Shown here in pieces: positions 7,016-14,539 of a stretch of 64,000 nt of DNA. The position numbers and the translations under genes are program-made. The stretch spans positions 219,214-283,213 of the forward strand of contig CABZFJ010000001.1 of the NCBI GenBank assembly GCA_902524995.1, read 5' to 3'. Positions within the stretch are counted from its first letter, which is position 1. Every line of letters starts with the position of its first letter. The stretch is from an uncultured Pelagibacteraceae bacterium (GTDB lineage Bacteria > Pseudomonadota > Alphaproteobacteria > Pelagibacterales > Pelagibacteraceae). The notes beneath the pieces were generated by a model. The model had not been told where the DNA came from. It made no database searches and was given only the letters and a program-made list of their open reading frames with translations.

Positions 7016-8158
7016 TTAAAAAAATTCTTTAATTATAGTTGGTATATACTTTTTGAAATTAAAAAAACCTTTAGTGCAATATTTCCAAGAACTTCGGTCT
7101 AAATTACGATAAAGAAATTTTATTTTATTTATTCCTTGATAAGTTAAAAAATCTAAGTTTTCTCCAACACAAGGATATAAAAAATAACTATTCTCAATTG
7201 TTTTAAGGTTTCTAATATCAATAATTTCACAATCCAAAGATTTTTCATCCAACCTTCTTTTTTGATCCTGAATTAAATCGGTCTTAAATTTCAGTGTCTT
7301 TTCACTAAGTTTAATACTTCTAGTGTCATTTTTATTATTAATTAAATAAATTTTTTTAAATTTATGGTCTTTGAAATCAGTGAACTCAAAAGAAAGGTTA
7401 TTTTCAAAAATTATTAAATTTTGCTCATCTAAACTTACTGGATTACTAAAATCTTTTAAGACAGCCTTGTATATTTTTTCACTAACTTTAGGAGTTGCAA
7501 TTTCATTTAAATTGATATTATTAAATCTATTGTTAGTAAATTTTTTTATATTCCATTCACTTGCCAAATAATGCTTACCTTTTGTTTGTATTCCAGCAAC
7601 CCATCTCCATCCTAATGTATTAGATGCTGCATCTCCATCATAGAGATGCTTCATAAAAAATTCAGCTCCTAATTGCCAAGGTAAATTTAAAGTAAAAATC
7701 CATATACTAGCAAACCACATCCTTGCATGATTATGAAGGTAATTAAATTCTTTTAGTTCTTTAACCCATTCATTAAAACATTCTATATTTGTATTTCCAT
7801 CAATGGCATTTAAGTAATCTTTATTATCTTTATATTCTTCTCTTATAATCTTTAGTTCTATTAGGTAATCTGTCCATACATTAGGTCTCAATTCTAACCA
7901 TCCTTTCCAATAAGTACGCCACAAAACTTCCTGAATAAATTTTTCATTTTTAGAAAATGAAAATCTCTTTAAGGCTTTATCTATAACTTCTAACTCATTT
8001 AATATTCCATGAGATATATATGGAGAAATACAAGATATATTTGATCTTTTATCTGGACCAAAATCAAAATTTCTCAATCTTGAATATTCAGAAAGATTAT
8101 TTTCAACAAAATTATCTAGTTTGTTAGTGGCTAGCGCCCGACTTGGTTCAAAATTCAT
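7016..8158 (-). CDS. Photolyase/cryptochrome-like FAD-domain protein with C-terminal alpha/beta domain
   Basis: 380 residues. The protein starts directly in the photolyase FAD-binding domain: FGPDKRSNISCISPYISHG at about residues 35-53, WRTYWKGWLELRP, HNHARMWFASIWIFTLN, and MKHLYDGDAASNTLGWRWVAG with the tryptophans expected for electron transfer. The N-terminal alpha/beta antenna domain of ordinary photolyases is absent. Instead about 150 residues follow the FAD domain (from about residue 230), with alternating strand and helix segments such as FKKIYLINNKND, CEIIDIRNLK and FLYPCVGENLDFL. This looks like an alpha/beta domain moved to the C-terminus. It probably binds FAD and responds to or uses blue light. 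It lies beside a second photolyase relative and a DUF2256 gene. Repair and photoreception cannot be told apart from sequence. Confidence 0.82.
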   Translation of the reverse strand: MNFEPSRALATNKLDNFVENNLSEYSRLRNFDFGPDKRSNISCISPYISHGILNELEVIDKALKRFSFSKNEKFIQEVLWRTYWKGWLELRPNVWTDYLIELKIIREEYKDNKDYLNAIDGNTNIECFNEWVKELKEFNYLHNHARMWFASIWIFTLNLPWQLGAEFFMKHLYDGDAASNTLGWRWVAGIQTKGKHYLASEWNIKKFTNNRFNNINLNEIATPKVSEKIYKAVLKDFSNPVSLDEQNLIIFENNLSFEFTDFKDHKFKKIYLINNKNDTRSIKLSEKTLKFKTDLIQDQKRRLDEKSLDCEIIDIRNLKTIENSYFLYPCVGENLDFLTYQGINKIKFLYRNLDRSSWKYCTKGFFNFKKYIPTIIKEFF

Positions 8159-8164
8159 TATATT

Positions 8165-9349
8165 TTATTTTAATTTTTTCTTATGAAAATTAATAAATCT
8201 TTCAACATTTGATTTATTAAAAGTTTTATTTTCTTCAAATGAAACTTTTTTCATAGAATAAGCTGAACTTTTAGTTATTCTTGAATGAATAATAACATTC
8301 CCTTTATATAACCTCAATTTTACTGATCCATTAACTTTACTTCTCTTAAGATCTACAATTCTTTGTAATTTAAATCTCTCTTTAGAAAACCAATATCCAT
8401 TGTAAATCAGTTCCGCATACCTAGGCATAACTTTCTCTTTCTTATGCATTGTACCTTTATCAAGTGTAACAGACTCTATAGCCCTATGAGCATACATTAA
8501 TAAAGTTCCGCCTGGTGTTTCGTATACACCTCTTGATTTTATACCGATAAATCTATTTTCTACTAGATCAACTCTTCCAACAGCATTTTTTCCAGCTATG
8601 TCGTTTAATTTTCCAAGCAATTTAGATGGAGATAATTTTTTCCCATTCACTGCAATCGGATCTCCACCTTTAAAGTCTATTTTTACAATTGAAGATTTAT
8701 TAGGCGCTTTTTCTGGAGATACCGTTCTTTGAAAGATAAAGTCAGGTGCAGAGTTTTTTGGATTTTCTAACAACTTTCCTTCTGTTGATGTATGAAAAAT
8801 ATTATCGTCTACTGAAAAAGGTGACGCTCCTTTCTTGTCTTTAGGTATTTCAATTTTATTTTTTTTTGCATAATTAATTAGATCTGATCTAGATTTCAGC
8901 TTCCAAATTCTCCAAGGTGCAATAATTTTTATTTTAGATCCAAAATAATGATAACCTAACTCAAATCTTACTTGATCATTTCCTTTTCCTGTTGATCCAT
9001 GAGACACAGCATAGGCATTAAATTTTTTAGCAATTCTAATTTGATCTTTGGCTATTAAAGGTCTAGCAATTGAGGTTCCAAGCAAATAAACACCCTCATA
9101 TATTGCATGGCCCCTAATCATTGGATAAACATAATCTTTTACAAAAATATCTTTTAGATCTTGAATAATAATATTTTTTACACCAAGTTTTTTTGCGTTT
9201 CTGAAAATTTTATTTCTATCTATTTCTTGACCAATGTCTGCAGTATAACAAATTACTTCTGCATCGTAATTTTCCTGTAACCATTTTAATATGATTGATG
9301 TGTCCAAACCGCCAGAGTAGGCAAGAACTATCTTTTTCTTTGATTTCAT
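8165..9349 (-). CDS. argG: Argininosuccinate synthase
   Basis: 394 residues, normal length. It joins citrulline and aspartate using ATP to make argininosuccinate in arginine synthesis. Seen in sequence: the N-type ATP-pyrophosphatase loop AYSGGLDTSIIL at about residues 10-21, ICYTADIGQE, SHGSTGKGNDQVRFELGY, the WRIWKLKSRSDLI region and RSKVNGSVKLRLYKG. It ends 6 bases upstream of the photolyase-like gene and begins just after the IalB-like gene on the same strand, so it may be part of a longer minus-strand transcript from the aldo/keto reductase. No attenuator or riboswitch is visible upstream. Confidence 0.97.
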   Translation of the reverse strand: MKSKKKIVLAYSGGLDTSIILKWLQENYDAEVICYTADIGQEIDRNKIFRNAKKLGVKNIIIQDLKDIFVKDYVYPMIRGHAIYEGVYLLGTSIARPLIAKDQIRIAKKFNAYAVSHGSTGKGNDQVRFELGYHYFGSKIKIIAPWRIWKLKSRSDLINYAKKNKIEIPKDKKGASPFSVDDNIFHTSTEGKLLENPKNSAPDFIFQRTVSPEKAPNKSSIVKIDFKGGDPIAVNGKKLSPSKLLGKLNDIAGKNAVGRVDLVENRFIGIKSRGVYETPGGTLLMYAHRAIESVTLDKGTMHKKEKVMPRYAELIYNGYWFSKERFKLQRIVDLKRSKVNGSVKLRLYKGNVIIHSRITKSSAYSMKKVSFEENKTFNKSNVERFINFHKKKLK

Positions 9350-9352
9350 TAT

Positions 9353-9853
9353 TTAACTGCAGCTTTTTTTAGCTGCGTTATATGCTTTAGTGAAGCCCAT
9401 CAAAGAATAGTGGTCAATTGTTTGAGAACCAGATTTATTATATCCAGTAACCATTAATCTTGAGGCCTTTTTCATTCTTCTAACAACTTTTTTTTCAATT
9501 TTATTGTTTGAAATCCATGCAAAATTATCTTGAGCTATATCAAATTTATATTTTGATTTACCAGAGCTAGCTGTAATTGAATTTTGACTGTTGTATTCGT
9601 AGCCTGAGGTTGTGCTTACCTCGTCTTTAATTTTTTCAGATGGTCTGAAAGTTACAAATAATCTTGCATCTCTATCATTTTTTTTAGGAGATTGAAGAAC
9701 TGGTTTAGATTGAGCAAAACATACTTTATTATCCCCACTAGTAACAACAATTGCATCCCAGTCTTTATATGTTCCTATTTTATTTAATTCTTCTGAATAT
9801 GAAGTTGATCCTAATAAGAGAATAAAAAAAATTATTTTAAAAATTATGGACAT
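9353..9853 (-). CDS. IalB-family (invasion-associated locus B-like) exported protein
   Basis: 166 residues with a signal peptide (MSIIFKIIFFILLLGSTSYS, cleavage near SEE). The mature part fits the alphaproteobacterial IalB family: KIGTYKDWDAIVV, KVCFAQSKPVLQ with a Cys, an ARLFVTFRP strand, VVRRMKKASRLMVTG, YSLMGFTKAYNAA, and a C-terminal KKSCS Cys that may form a disulfide with the first. The periplasmic role is unknown; despite the name, free-living alphaproteobacteria carry it widely. Its start overlaps the stop of the upstream aldo/keto reductase by 10 bases, and argG follows after 3 bases. Confidence 0.8.
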   Translation of the reverse strand: MSIIFKIIFFILLLGSTSYSEELNKIGTYKDWDAIVVTSGDNKVCFAQSKPVLQSPKKNDRDARLFVTFRPSEKIKDEVSTTSGYEYNSQNSITASSGKSKYKFDIAQDNFAWISNNKIEKKVVRRMKKASRLMVTGYNKSGSQTIDHYSLMGFTKAYNAAKKSCS

Positions 9854-10878
9854 GGATTTGGATATTTTTTTTGAATTTCATTAATTTCATTAATTATTTC
9901 TTTATCAAGATTCACTTTTACACTTTCTATGTTTGTTTTCAACTGCTCCATAGTTGTTGCACCAATAATAACGCTAGACATAAAATCCTGTATCTCACAA
10001 AATTTTATACACATTTGACTCATATCAATGTTGTATTTTTCACTAATATTAAAATATTCTTCAACAGCTTCGTTAGTATTTGGTTTTCGATATCTTGTCC
10101 AAAAATTCCAATCTCTTTCCATTCGAGATCCTTTTGGAAATTGCTTATTTCTGTATTTACCACTCAAAAAACCACTGGCTAAAGGAGAATAAGATAAGCA
10201 GCCGATATTTTCTCTTATAGACACTTCAGCTAATCCAATTTCATATGACCTATTTAATAAACTGTAGGGATTTTGTATAGACATCATTCTTGGCAAACTC
10301 TTATCCTTTGAGAGTTTGAGATAATTCATAACACCCCAAGGAGTTTCATTAGATAAACCTACATTTCTTATTTTACCTTGCTCAATATACTTTTGTAATT
10401 CAACCAACACGTCTTCGAATTTATTCCATTCATTTTCTTTATGCACGTAGCCCAGTCTTCCAAAATTGTTTACATTTCTTTCTGGCCAGTGGAGCTGATA
10501 TAAATCTATATAATCAGTTTTAAGTCTTTTAAGACTGTTATGAAGTGCAGTTTCGAGATTCTTCCCTACAAAACTATTTTCACCATTTCTAATATAATCT
10601 CTTGCAGGACCACAAACTTTAGTTGCAAGTATCACATCTTTTCTTTTTTTTGTTTTTTCAAACCAATTTCCAATGATCGTCTCTGTATGACCAAAAGTTC
10701 CAGCTTTTGGAGGTACTGCATAAAGTTCAGCTGTATCCCAGAAATTAACCCCATTTTCTAGTGAAAAATCCATTTGTTCGAAGGCTTCCTCTTGGCTATT
10801 TTGTTCACCCCATGTCATGGTGCCGAGACAAATTGTGCTAATATCTATATCAGTTGTTCCTAATTTTTTATAATTCAT
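9844..10878 (-). CDS. Aldo/keto reductase (Tas-like)
   Basis: 344 residues in a TIM-barrel AKR pattern. The catalytic tetrad residues can be placed: Asp and Tyr in NFWDTAELYAV, Lys in VILATKV, and His in LYQLHWPE. SYSPLASGFLSGKY and the late VIIGATTMEQLKTN match the NADPH-binding end. The 'GTMTWGEQNSQEEAFEQMD' opening resembles E. coli Tas and related NADP(H)-dependent reductases. The substrate is unknown. It is divergent from the Bax-inhibitor gene across about 70 bases and heads the minus-strand group AKR, IalB-like, argG. Confidence 0.9.
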   Translation of the reverse strand: MNYKKLGTTDIDISTICLGTMTWGEQNSQEEAFEQMDFSLENGVNFWDTAELYAVPPKAGTFGHTETIIGNWFEKTKKRKDVILATKVCGPARDYIRNGENSFVGKNLETALHNSLKRLKTDYIDLYQLHWPERNVNNFGRLGYVHKENEWNKFEDVLVELQKYIEQGKIRNVGLSNETPWGVMNYLKLSKDKSLPRMMSIQNPYSLLNRSYEIGLAEVSIRENIGCLSYSPLASGFLSGKYRNKQFPKGSRMERDWNFWTRYRKPNTNEAVEEYFNISEKYNIDMSQMCIKFCEIQDFMSSVIIGATTMEQLKTNIESVKVNLDKEIINEINEIQKKYPNPCP

Positions 10879-10950
10879 TAAATATTAAGTATTTGTTACC
10901 TATATTTTGACTGCTTGAAAAATTTTAAATTTATTACTATATATTTAATT

Positions 10951-11709
10951 ATGGAATTCAATAGAGACAATATCTTAAATAGATCAACAACAGCAAAAAA
11001 AGCTGTTGTGATGGACGAAGGCCTAAGAGCCTACATGCTTAAAGTTTATAATTACATGGCAACCGGAGTTTTGCTAACAGGTATCATTGCATTGCTATCT
11101 TTTAAAATGTCAGTAGTTACAGATGCAAGTGGATCAATAGTTGCTTTAACAGAGTTTGGAAATGCAATTTATCTTTCAGGATTGAAATGGGTGGTAATGT
11201 TAGCTCCACTAGGAATTGTTTTTTACATGAGCTTTGGAATAAATAAAATGAGTTCTTCAAAAGCCCAAACTACTTTTTGGATTTTTGCAGCTTTGATGGG
11301 TTTATCACTCTCATCAATTTTATTGGTTTACACAGGACTTAGTGTGACGAGAGTATTTTTCATTTCTTCAGCTACATTTGGAGCTATGAGCATATATGGA
11401 TACACAACTAAAAGAGACCTCACAAAATTTGGATCATTCTTAATAATGGGTTTGATCGGTATTATAATCGCATCTTTAGTAAATATTTTCTTAAAGTCAT
11501 CAATGATGTATTTTGCTATTTCAATTATCGGAGTTCTTATATTTGTTGGATTAACAGCCTATGATACACAAAAAATTAAAAATATGTACGCGGCATCAGA
11601 TTCAGGTGAAGTAATTGGCAAGAAAGCTGTTATGGGAGCTTTAACACTATACTTAGATTTTATAAATTTATTTATAATGCTTCTAAGATTGTTTGGTCAA
11701 AGAAGATAA
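10951..11709 (+). CDS. Bax inhibitor-1/YccA family membrane protein
   Basis: 252 residues from the ATG at 10951 (MEFNRDNILNRSTTAKKAVV); the frame is open upstream to 10915 but those residues are unlike the family. Seven membrane segments are visible, with family motifs VYNYMATGVLLTG near the start, a GLSLSSILLVYTG helix, SIYGYTTKRDLTKFGSF, and the C-terminal GLTAYDTQKIKNMY, DFINLFIMLLRLFG. BI-1 proteins are pH-sensitive ion leak channels in some bacteria; in others they bind FtsH. A TTGACT at 10907-10912 may be part of a promoter, but no good -10 lies at the right distance. Its end is 7 bases from the convergent DUF2794 gene. Confidence 0.9.
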   Translation: MEFNRDNILNRSTTAKKAVVMDEGLRAYMLKVYNYMATGVLLTGIIALLSFKMSVVTDASGSIVALTEFGNAIYLSGLKWVVMLAPLGIVFYMSFGINKMSSSKAQTTFWIFAALMGLSLSSILLVYTGLSVTRVFFISSATFGAMSIYGYTTKRDLTKFGSFLIMGLIGIIIASLVNIFLKSSMMYFAISIIGVLIFVGLTAYDTQKIKNMYAASDSGEVIGKKAVMGALTLYLDFINLFIMLLRLFGQRR

Positions 11710-11716
11710 TCAAAAA

Positions 11717-12052
11717 CTATAGTTTTTTCCAATTTGTTTTTTTTAGAAGTATTTCTAAATTATGAGCATTATTTAAAATTTTACCATTTCTATCAGTTAT
11801 TAAATACTTCAAATTCTTATTAGAAGGTTTAAAATTTTTACTGATGTTGTAGATAGCTTTTTCTGCTGCATTTTTAAAAATACTAAAACTTACTCTTTTA
11901 CTTGATATTGACAGGCCATAGTCTTTCCAAGATCCTTCAGATACCATTTTAGCATATAGGTCTAATATAATTTTTAGTTCTTTTTTTTCAAAAAAATACC
12001 TTTGGTTTTGTTCTTTATTTGAATTATTTATTACTAATTTTAAATTACTCAT
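11717..12052 (-). CDS. DUF2794 domain protein
   Basis: 111 residues with the motif set of DUF2794, a short family almost confined to alphaproteobacteria: RYFFEKKELKIILDLYAKMV, GSWKDYGLSI, RVSFSIFKNAAEKAIYNI and YLITDRNGKILNNAHNLEIL. Function unknown. It overlaps yciB (upstream on the same strand) by 8 bases, so the two are co-translated. No signal peptide or membrane segment is seen. Confidence 0.8.
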   Translation of the reverse strand: MSNLKLVINNSNKEQNQRYFFEKKELKIILDLYAKMVSEGSWKDYGLSISSKRVSFSIFKNAAEKAIYNISKNFKPSNKNLKYLITDRNGKILNNAHNLEILLKKTNWKKL

Positions 12053-12596
12053 TTAATTTGTATTTATTAATCAACCCAACTTGTGATGCTGTAAAAATGA
12101 ATGTAATTGGTAACATTCCCCAAACTTTAAAGTTAACCCAAAATTCTTCTGTTTGAGTTCTCCAAACAATTTCATTTAATATAGCTAAAAAAATAAAAAA
12201 ATAAGTCCATCTATTATTCAAAATTTTCCAACCTTCGTCAGACATTGGTAGTGTTTTTCCTAGTATTAATTTTAACACTGGTTCATTGGTGAAGTATTTT
12301 CCAAAAAATAAAGCTAAGGCAAATAAAATATTTATAATAGTGGGTTTCATATAAATAAAAATCGGATTATCAAAATAAATTGTTAAACCTCCAAACAGTG
12401 TAATTAAAATTCCTCCTAACAAAGGAACCATTGGAACTTTTTTTTCCAGTATCCAAACCAAAAAAACAGAAATTATTGTTGCAACAATTAGAGGTGGTAT
12501 TGCAACTTTTAAATTTTTATCACTGTTGTAATAAAAGAAGAAAAAAATAGCTAAAGGCCCAACGTCTGTAATGAATTTAAGAAGTGATTTATTCAC
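12045..12596 (-). CDS. yciB: Inner-membrane septation protein YciB/IspZ
   Basis: 183 residues, five or so membrane helices. Motifs DVGPLAIFFFFYY near the start, VPLLGGILITLFGGLTIYF, KPTIINILFALALFFG, GWKILNNRWTYFFIFLAILNE and VWRTQTEEFWVNFKVWGMLP are characteristic of YciB (intracellular septation protein A). In other alphaproteobacteria it sits between ftsY and the ccm genes; here it lies next to hspQ and the ccm genes while ftsY is about 32 kb away. It is divergent from hspQ across 78 bases. Confidence 0.92.
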   Translation of the reverse strand: MNKSLLKFITDVGPLAIFFFFYYNSDKNLKVAIPPLIVATIISVFLVWILEKKVPMVPLLGGILITLFGGLTIYFDNPIFIYMKPTIINILFALALFFGKYFTNEPVLKLILGKTLPMSDEGWKILNNRWTYFFIFLAILNEIVWRTQTEEFWVNFKVWGMLPITFIFTASQVGLINKYKLNE

Positions 12597-12674
12597 TGCT
12601 ACATATTAACAGATTAATAAAACATTTATATTTTTTTTATTGATTTTTTTCATCAAATATCCATATTTAATATC

Positions 12675-12995
12675 GTGAGTACTCAAAAAGCTAAATTTTC
12701 TATTGGAGATGTAGTTAAACATAGACACTTCGATTTTAGAGGTGTGATTTACGATGTTGACTTTGAATTTAATAACTCAGAGGAGTGGTATCAATCAATT
12801 CCTAAAAATGTGAGACCTAGAAAGGATCAGCCATTTTATCATTTACTAGCAGAGAATGACGAAATTACTTACGAGGCTTATGTGTCTGAGCAAAATCTAT
12901 TATTCGATGACTCTGAAGAACCTATCAAACACCCTCTAATTAATGAAATTTTTTCAGGTAAGCGTGGATCAAGCTACTTCAAGCCTTCAAATTAA
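12675..12995 (+). CDS. hspQ: Heat shock protein HspQ (hemimethylated-DNA-binding/YccV family)
   Basis: 106 residues from a GTG start at 12675. The motif run AKFSIGDVVKHRHFDFRGVI, then FNNSEEWYQSIP, RPRKDQPFYHLLAEN, YEAYVSEQNL and HPLINEIFSG matches HspQ/YccV. In enterobacteria HspQ influences DnaA stability and Lon activity; the role in SAR11 is not established. The last residues after about position 95 (GKRGSSYFKPSN) are a short tail. No heat-shock promoter could be identified with confidence in the 78 bases upstream. Confidence 0.9.
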   Translation: MSTQKAKFSIGDVVKHRHFDFRGVIYDVDFEFNNSEEWYQSIPKNVRPRKDQPFYHLLAENDEITYEAYVSEQNLLFDDSEEPIKHPLINEIFSGKRGSSYFKPSN

Positions 12996-13162
12996 CTAAT
13001 AGCCAATATTTAAACACAATTGTCCCAAATCTCTGTCATATCTGTTTGTTATAAAATATTTAATTCTGATCAAGAGTACTATTTTTCCTCTATCTCCCTT
13101 TGTATTCTTGGTCAGAAAATTTTGAACAATTTTAATCTAAAATTTATGTGTTATAAAAAATT

Positions 13163-13870
13163 ATGATTAATTATTTCAATCCAAATAATACTTTAAAGAT
13201 AATTAATAAAATACAAAAGTATGTATTTGCGTTATTTATAATTGTATTGTTACTTGGATTAGTTGAAGCTTTAGTTCTTTCTCCTGAGGATTATAAGCAG
13301 AGTGACTCAGTTAGAATTATGTATGTTCATGTTCCATCGGCTTGGATATCACTAGGAATATTTTCAGTTATTTCCTTTCTTTCTTTTGGAGTTTTTGTTT
13401 TTAAAAATAAAAATTTTTCTTTAATAACTAAAAGTTTAGCACCTTCTGGTTTTGTTTTTAGCATAATTGCTTTAGTTACAGGATCAATTTGGGGAAAACC
13501 AACTTGGGGAACTTGGTGGGCTTGGGATGCAAGAATTACTTCAATGCTCTTACTTTCAATTTTTTATTTGTTGTTTATTACTTCTTGGAAGATTGTGACA
13601 GATACTAGTAAAGCAGAAAAAATTAGCTCAATAGTAGCCATTATTGGTCTTATAAATATTCCAGTTATAAAATTCTCAGTGGAATGGTGGAATACTTTAC
13701 ACCAACCTGCTTCAGTAAAAATCTTGGAAGAAACAACAATTCATTCTTCAATGTTGACACCATTAGCTATAATGACTGCGGCATTTGCTCTATTTTCACT
13801 TTTGATATTTTTAATGAAATATAATACAGAACTGTTAAAAATTAAAAACAAAGGTCTTAATAGATTATGA
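13163..13870 (+). CDS. ccmC: Heme exporter/cytochrome c maturation protein CcmC
   Basis: 235 residues, six membrane helices. The heme-handling signature WGTWWAWDARITSMLLL is present, flanked by the two conserved histidines in MYVHVPSAW and EWWNTLHQPASV. CcmC loads heme onto CcmE at the periplasmic face. It heads the ccmCDEFGH run. The 167-base gap upstream holds no gene; a weak TTGGTC-17-TTTAAT pair at 13108-13136 could be its promoter, at low confidence. The ATP-binding ccmA and ccmB that usually precede it are not in this window. ccmD overlaps its end by 4 bases. Confidence 0.95.
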   Translation: MINYFNPNNTLKIINKIQKYVFALFIIVLLLGLVEALVLSPEDYKQSDSVRIMYVHVPSAWISLGIFSVISFLSFGVFVFKNKNFSLITKSLAPSGFVFSIIALVTGSIWGKPTWGTWWAWDARITSMLLLSIFYLLFITSWKIVTDTSKAEKISSIVAIIGLINIPVIKFSVEWWNTLHQPASVKILEETTIHSSMLTPLAIMTAAFALFSLLIFLMKYNTELLKIKNKGLNRL

Positions 13871-14100
13871 TTGGTGAACTACTAAATATGAATGGATACG
13901 GTGTATATGTTTGGTCATCATTTATATTTACTCTATTTTCTTTTAGTTTCTTGTACGTGGTAGTAAAATTAAATTTAATTAAAGAGAAAAAGAAATTTGA
14001 GAAAAATTATAAATCACTAGATGAAAAGAAACTTGCATCAGTAGCTAAGCAAAAAACGTACAGAGAGATATTAGCAAACACTTCTACATTTAAAGTTTAA
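13867..14100 (+). CDS. ccmD: Heme exporter protein CcmD
   Basis: 77 residues, a little long for this small family. One membrane helix ([20 protein letters not shown] at about residues 11-30) is followed by a basic cytoplasmic tail ([11 protein letters not shown]). The 'GYGVYVW.S' start of the helix is the usual CcmD mark. CcmD links CcmE to CcmC/CcmAB during heme release. It overlaps ccmC by ATGA, and ccmE follows after 11 bases. Confidence 0.85.
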   Translation: MIGELLNMNGYGVYVWSSFIFTLFSFSFLYVVVKLNLIKEKKKFEKNYKSLDEKKLASVAKQKTYREILANTSTFKV

Positions 14101-14111
14101 CTAAAATTCAC

Positions 14112-14534
14112 ATGTACGGAAAAAAAGTTAAATTTAGAGCCCTTTTTATTTTTTTAATTTTAATTTCATTAACTCTTACGATTTTTTTGATAGTCAAATC
14201 TCTTGAGGAAAACGTAGTATATTTTAAGTCTCCAACAGACATAAAAAACCTTAATGAAATCCAAAATGTTCAAAAAATTAGAGTTGGCGGAATGGTGAAA
14301 AAAAATTCTATTAAAATAAATGATAAAGAAATTTTTTTTGTAATTACGGATTTCAAAAATGAACTATTAGTCAACTTTAATGGATCTGTGCCTAATTTGT
14401 TTGAAGAAGGCAAGGGTGTAGTTGCTGAAGGTTTTTTAAAGGATAAAAGTTTTCTAAATGCTGACAAGATTTTAGCAAAACATGACGAAAATTATATGCC
14501 TCCTGAAGTTAGTGAAGCTATGAAAAACAATTAA
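14112..14534 (+). CDS. ccmE: Cytochrome c-type biogenesis heme chaperone CcmE
   Basis: 140 residues. An N-terminal anchor helix ([19 protein letters not shown]) is followed by an OB-fold domain with [32 protein letters not shown] and [12 protein letters not shown]. The heme-binding His is in [13 protein letters not shown] (HxxxY motif) near residue 123. It carries heme from CcmC to CcmF in the periplasm. Tightly packed between ccmD and ccmF. Confidence 0.95.
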   Translation: MYGKKVKFRALFIFLILISLTLTIFLIVKSLEENVVYFKSPTDIKNLNEIQNVQKIRVGGMVKKNSIKINDKEIFFVITDFKNELLVNFNGSVPNLFEEGKGVVAEGFLKDKSFLNADKILAKHDENYMPPEVSEAMKNN

Positions 14535-14539
14535 TTTGT

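Noticed and set aside
9871..10182. 103-codon plus-strand open frame inside the aldo/keto reductase gene
   Set aside because: Antisense shadow, rich in Phe/Asn/His/Cys without a protein-like pattern.
12996..13162. Small RNA or riboswitch in the gap before ccmC
   Set aside because: No stable hairpin or conserved motif found by eye; only a weak promoter-like pair.
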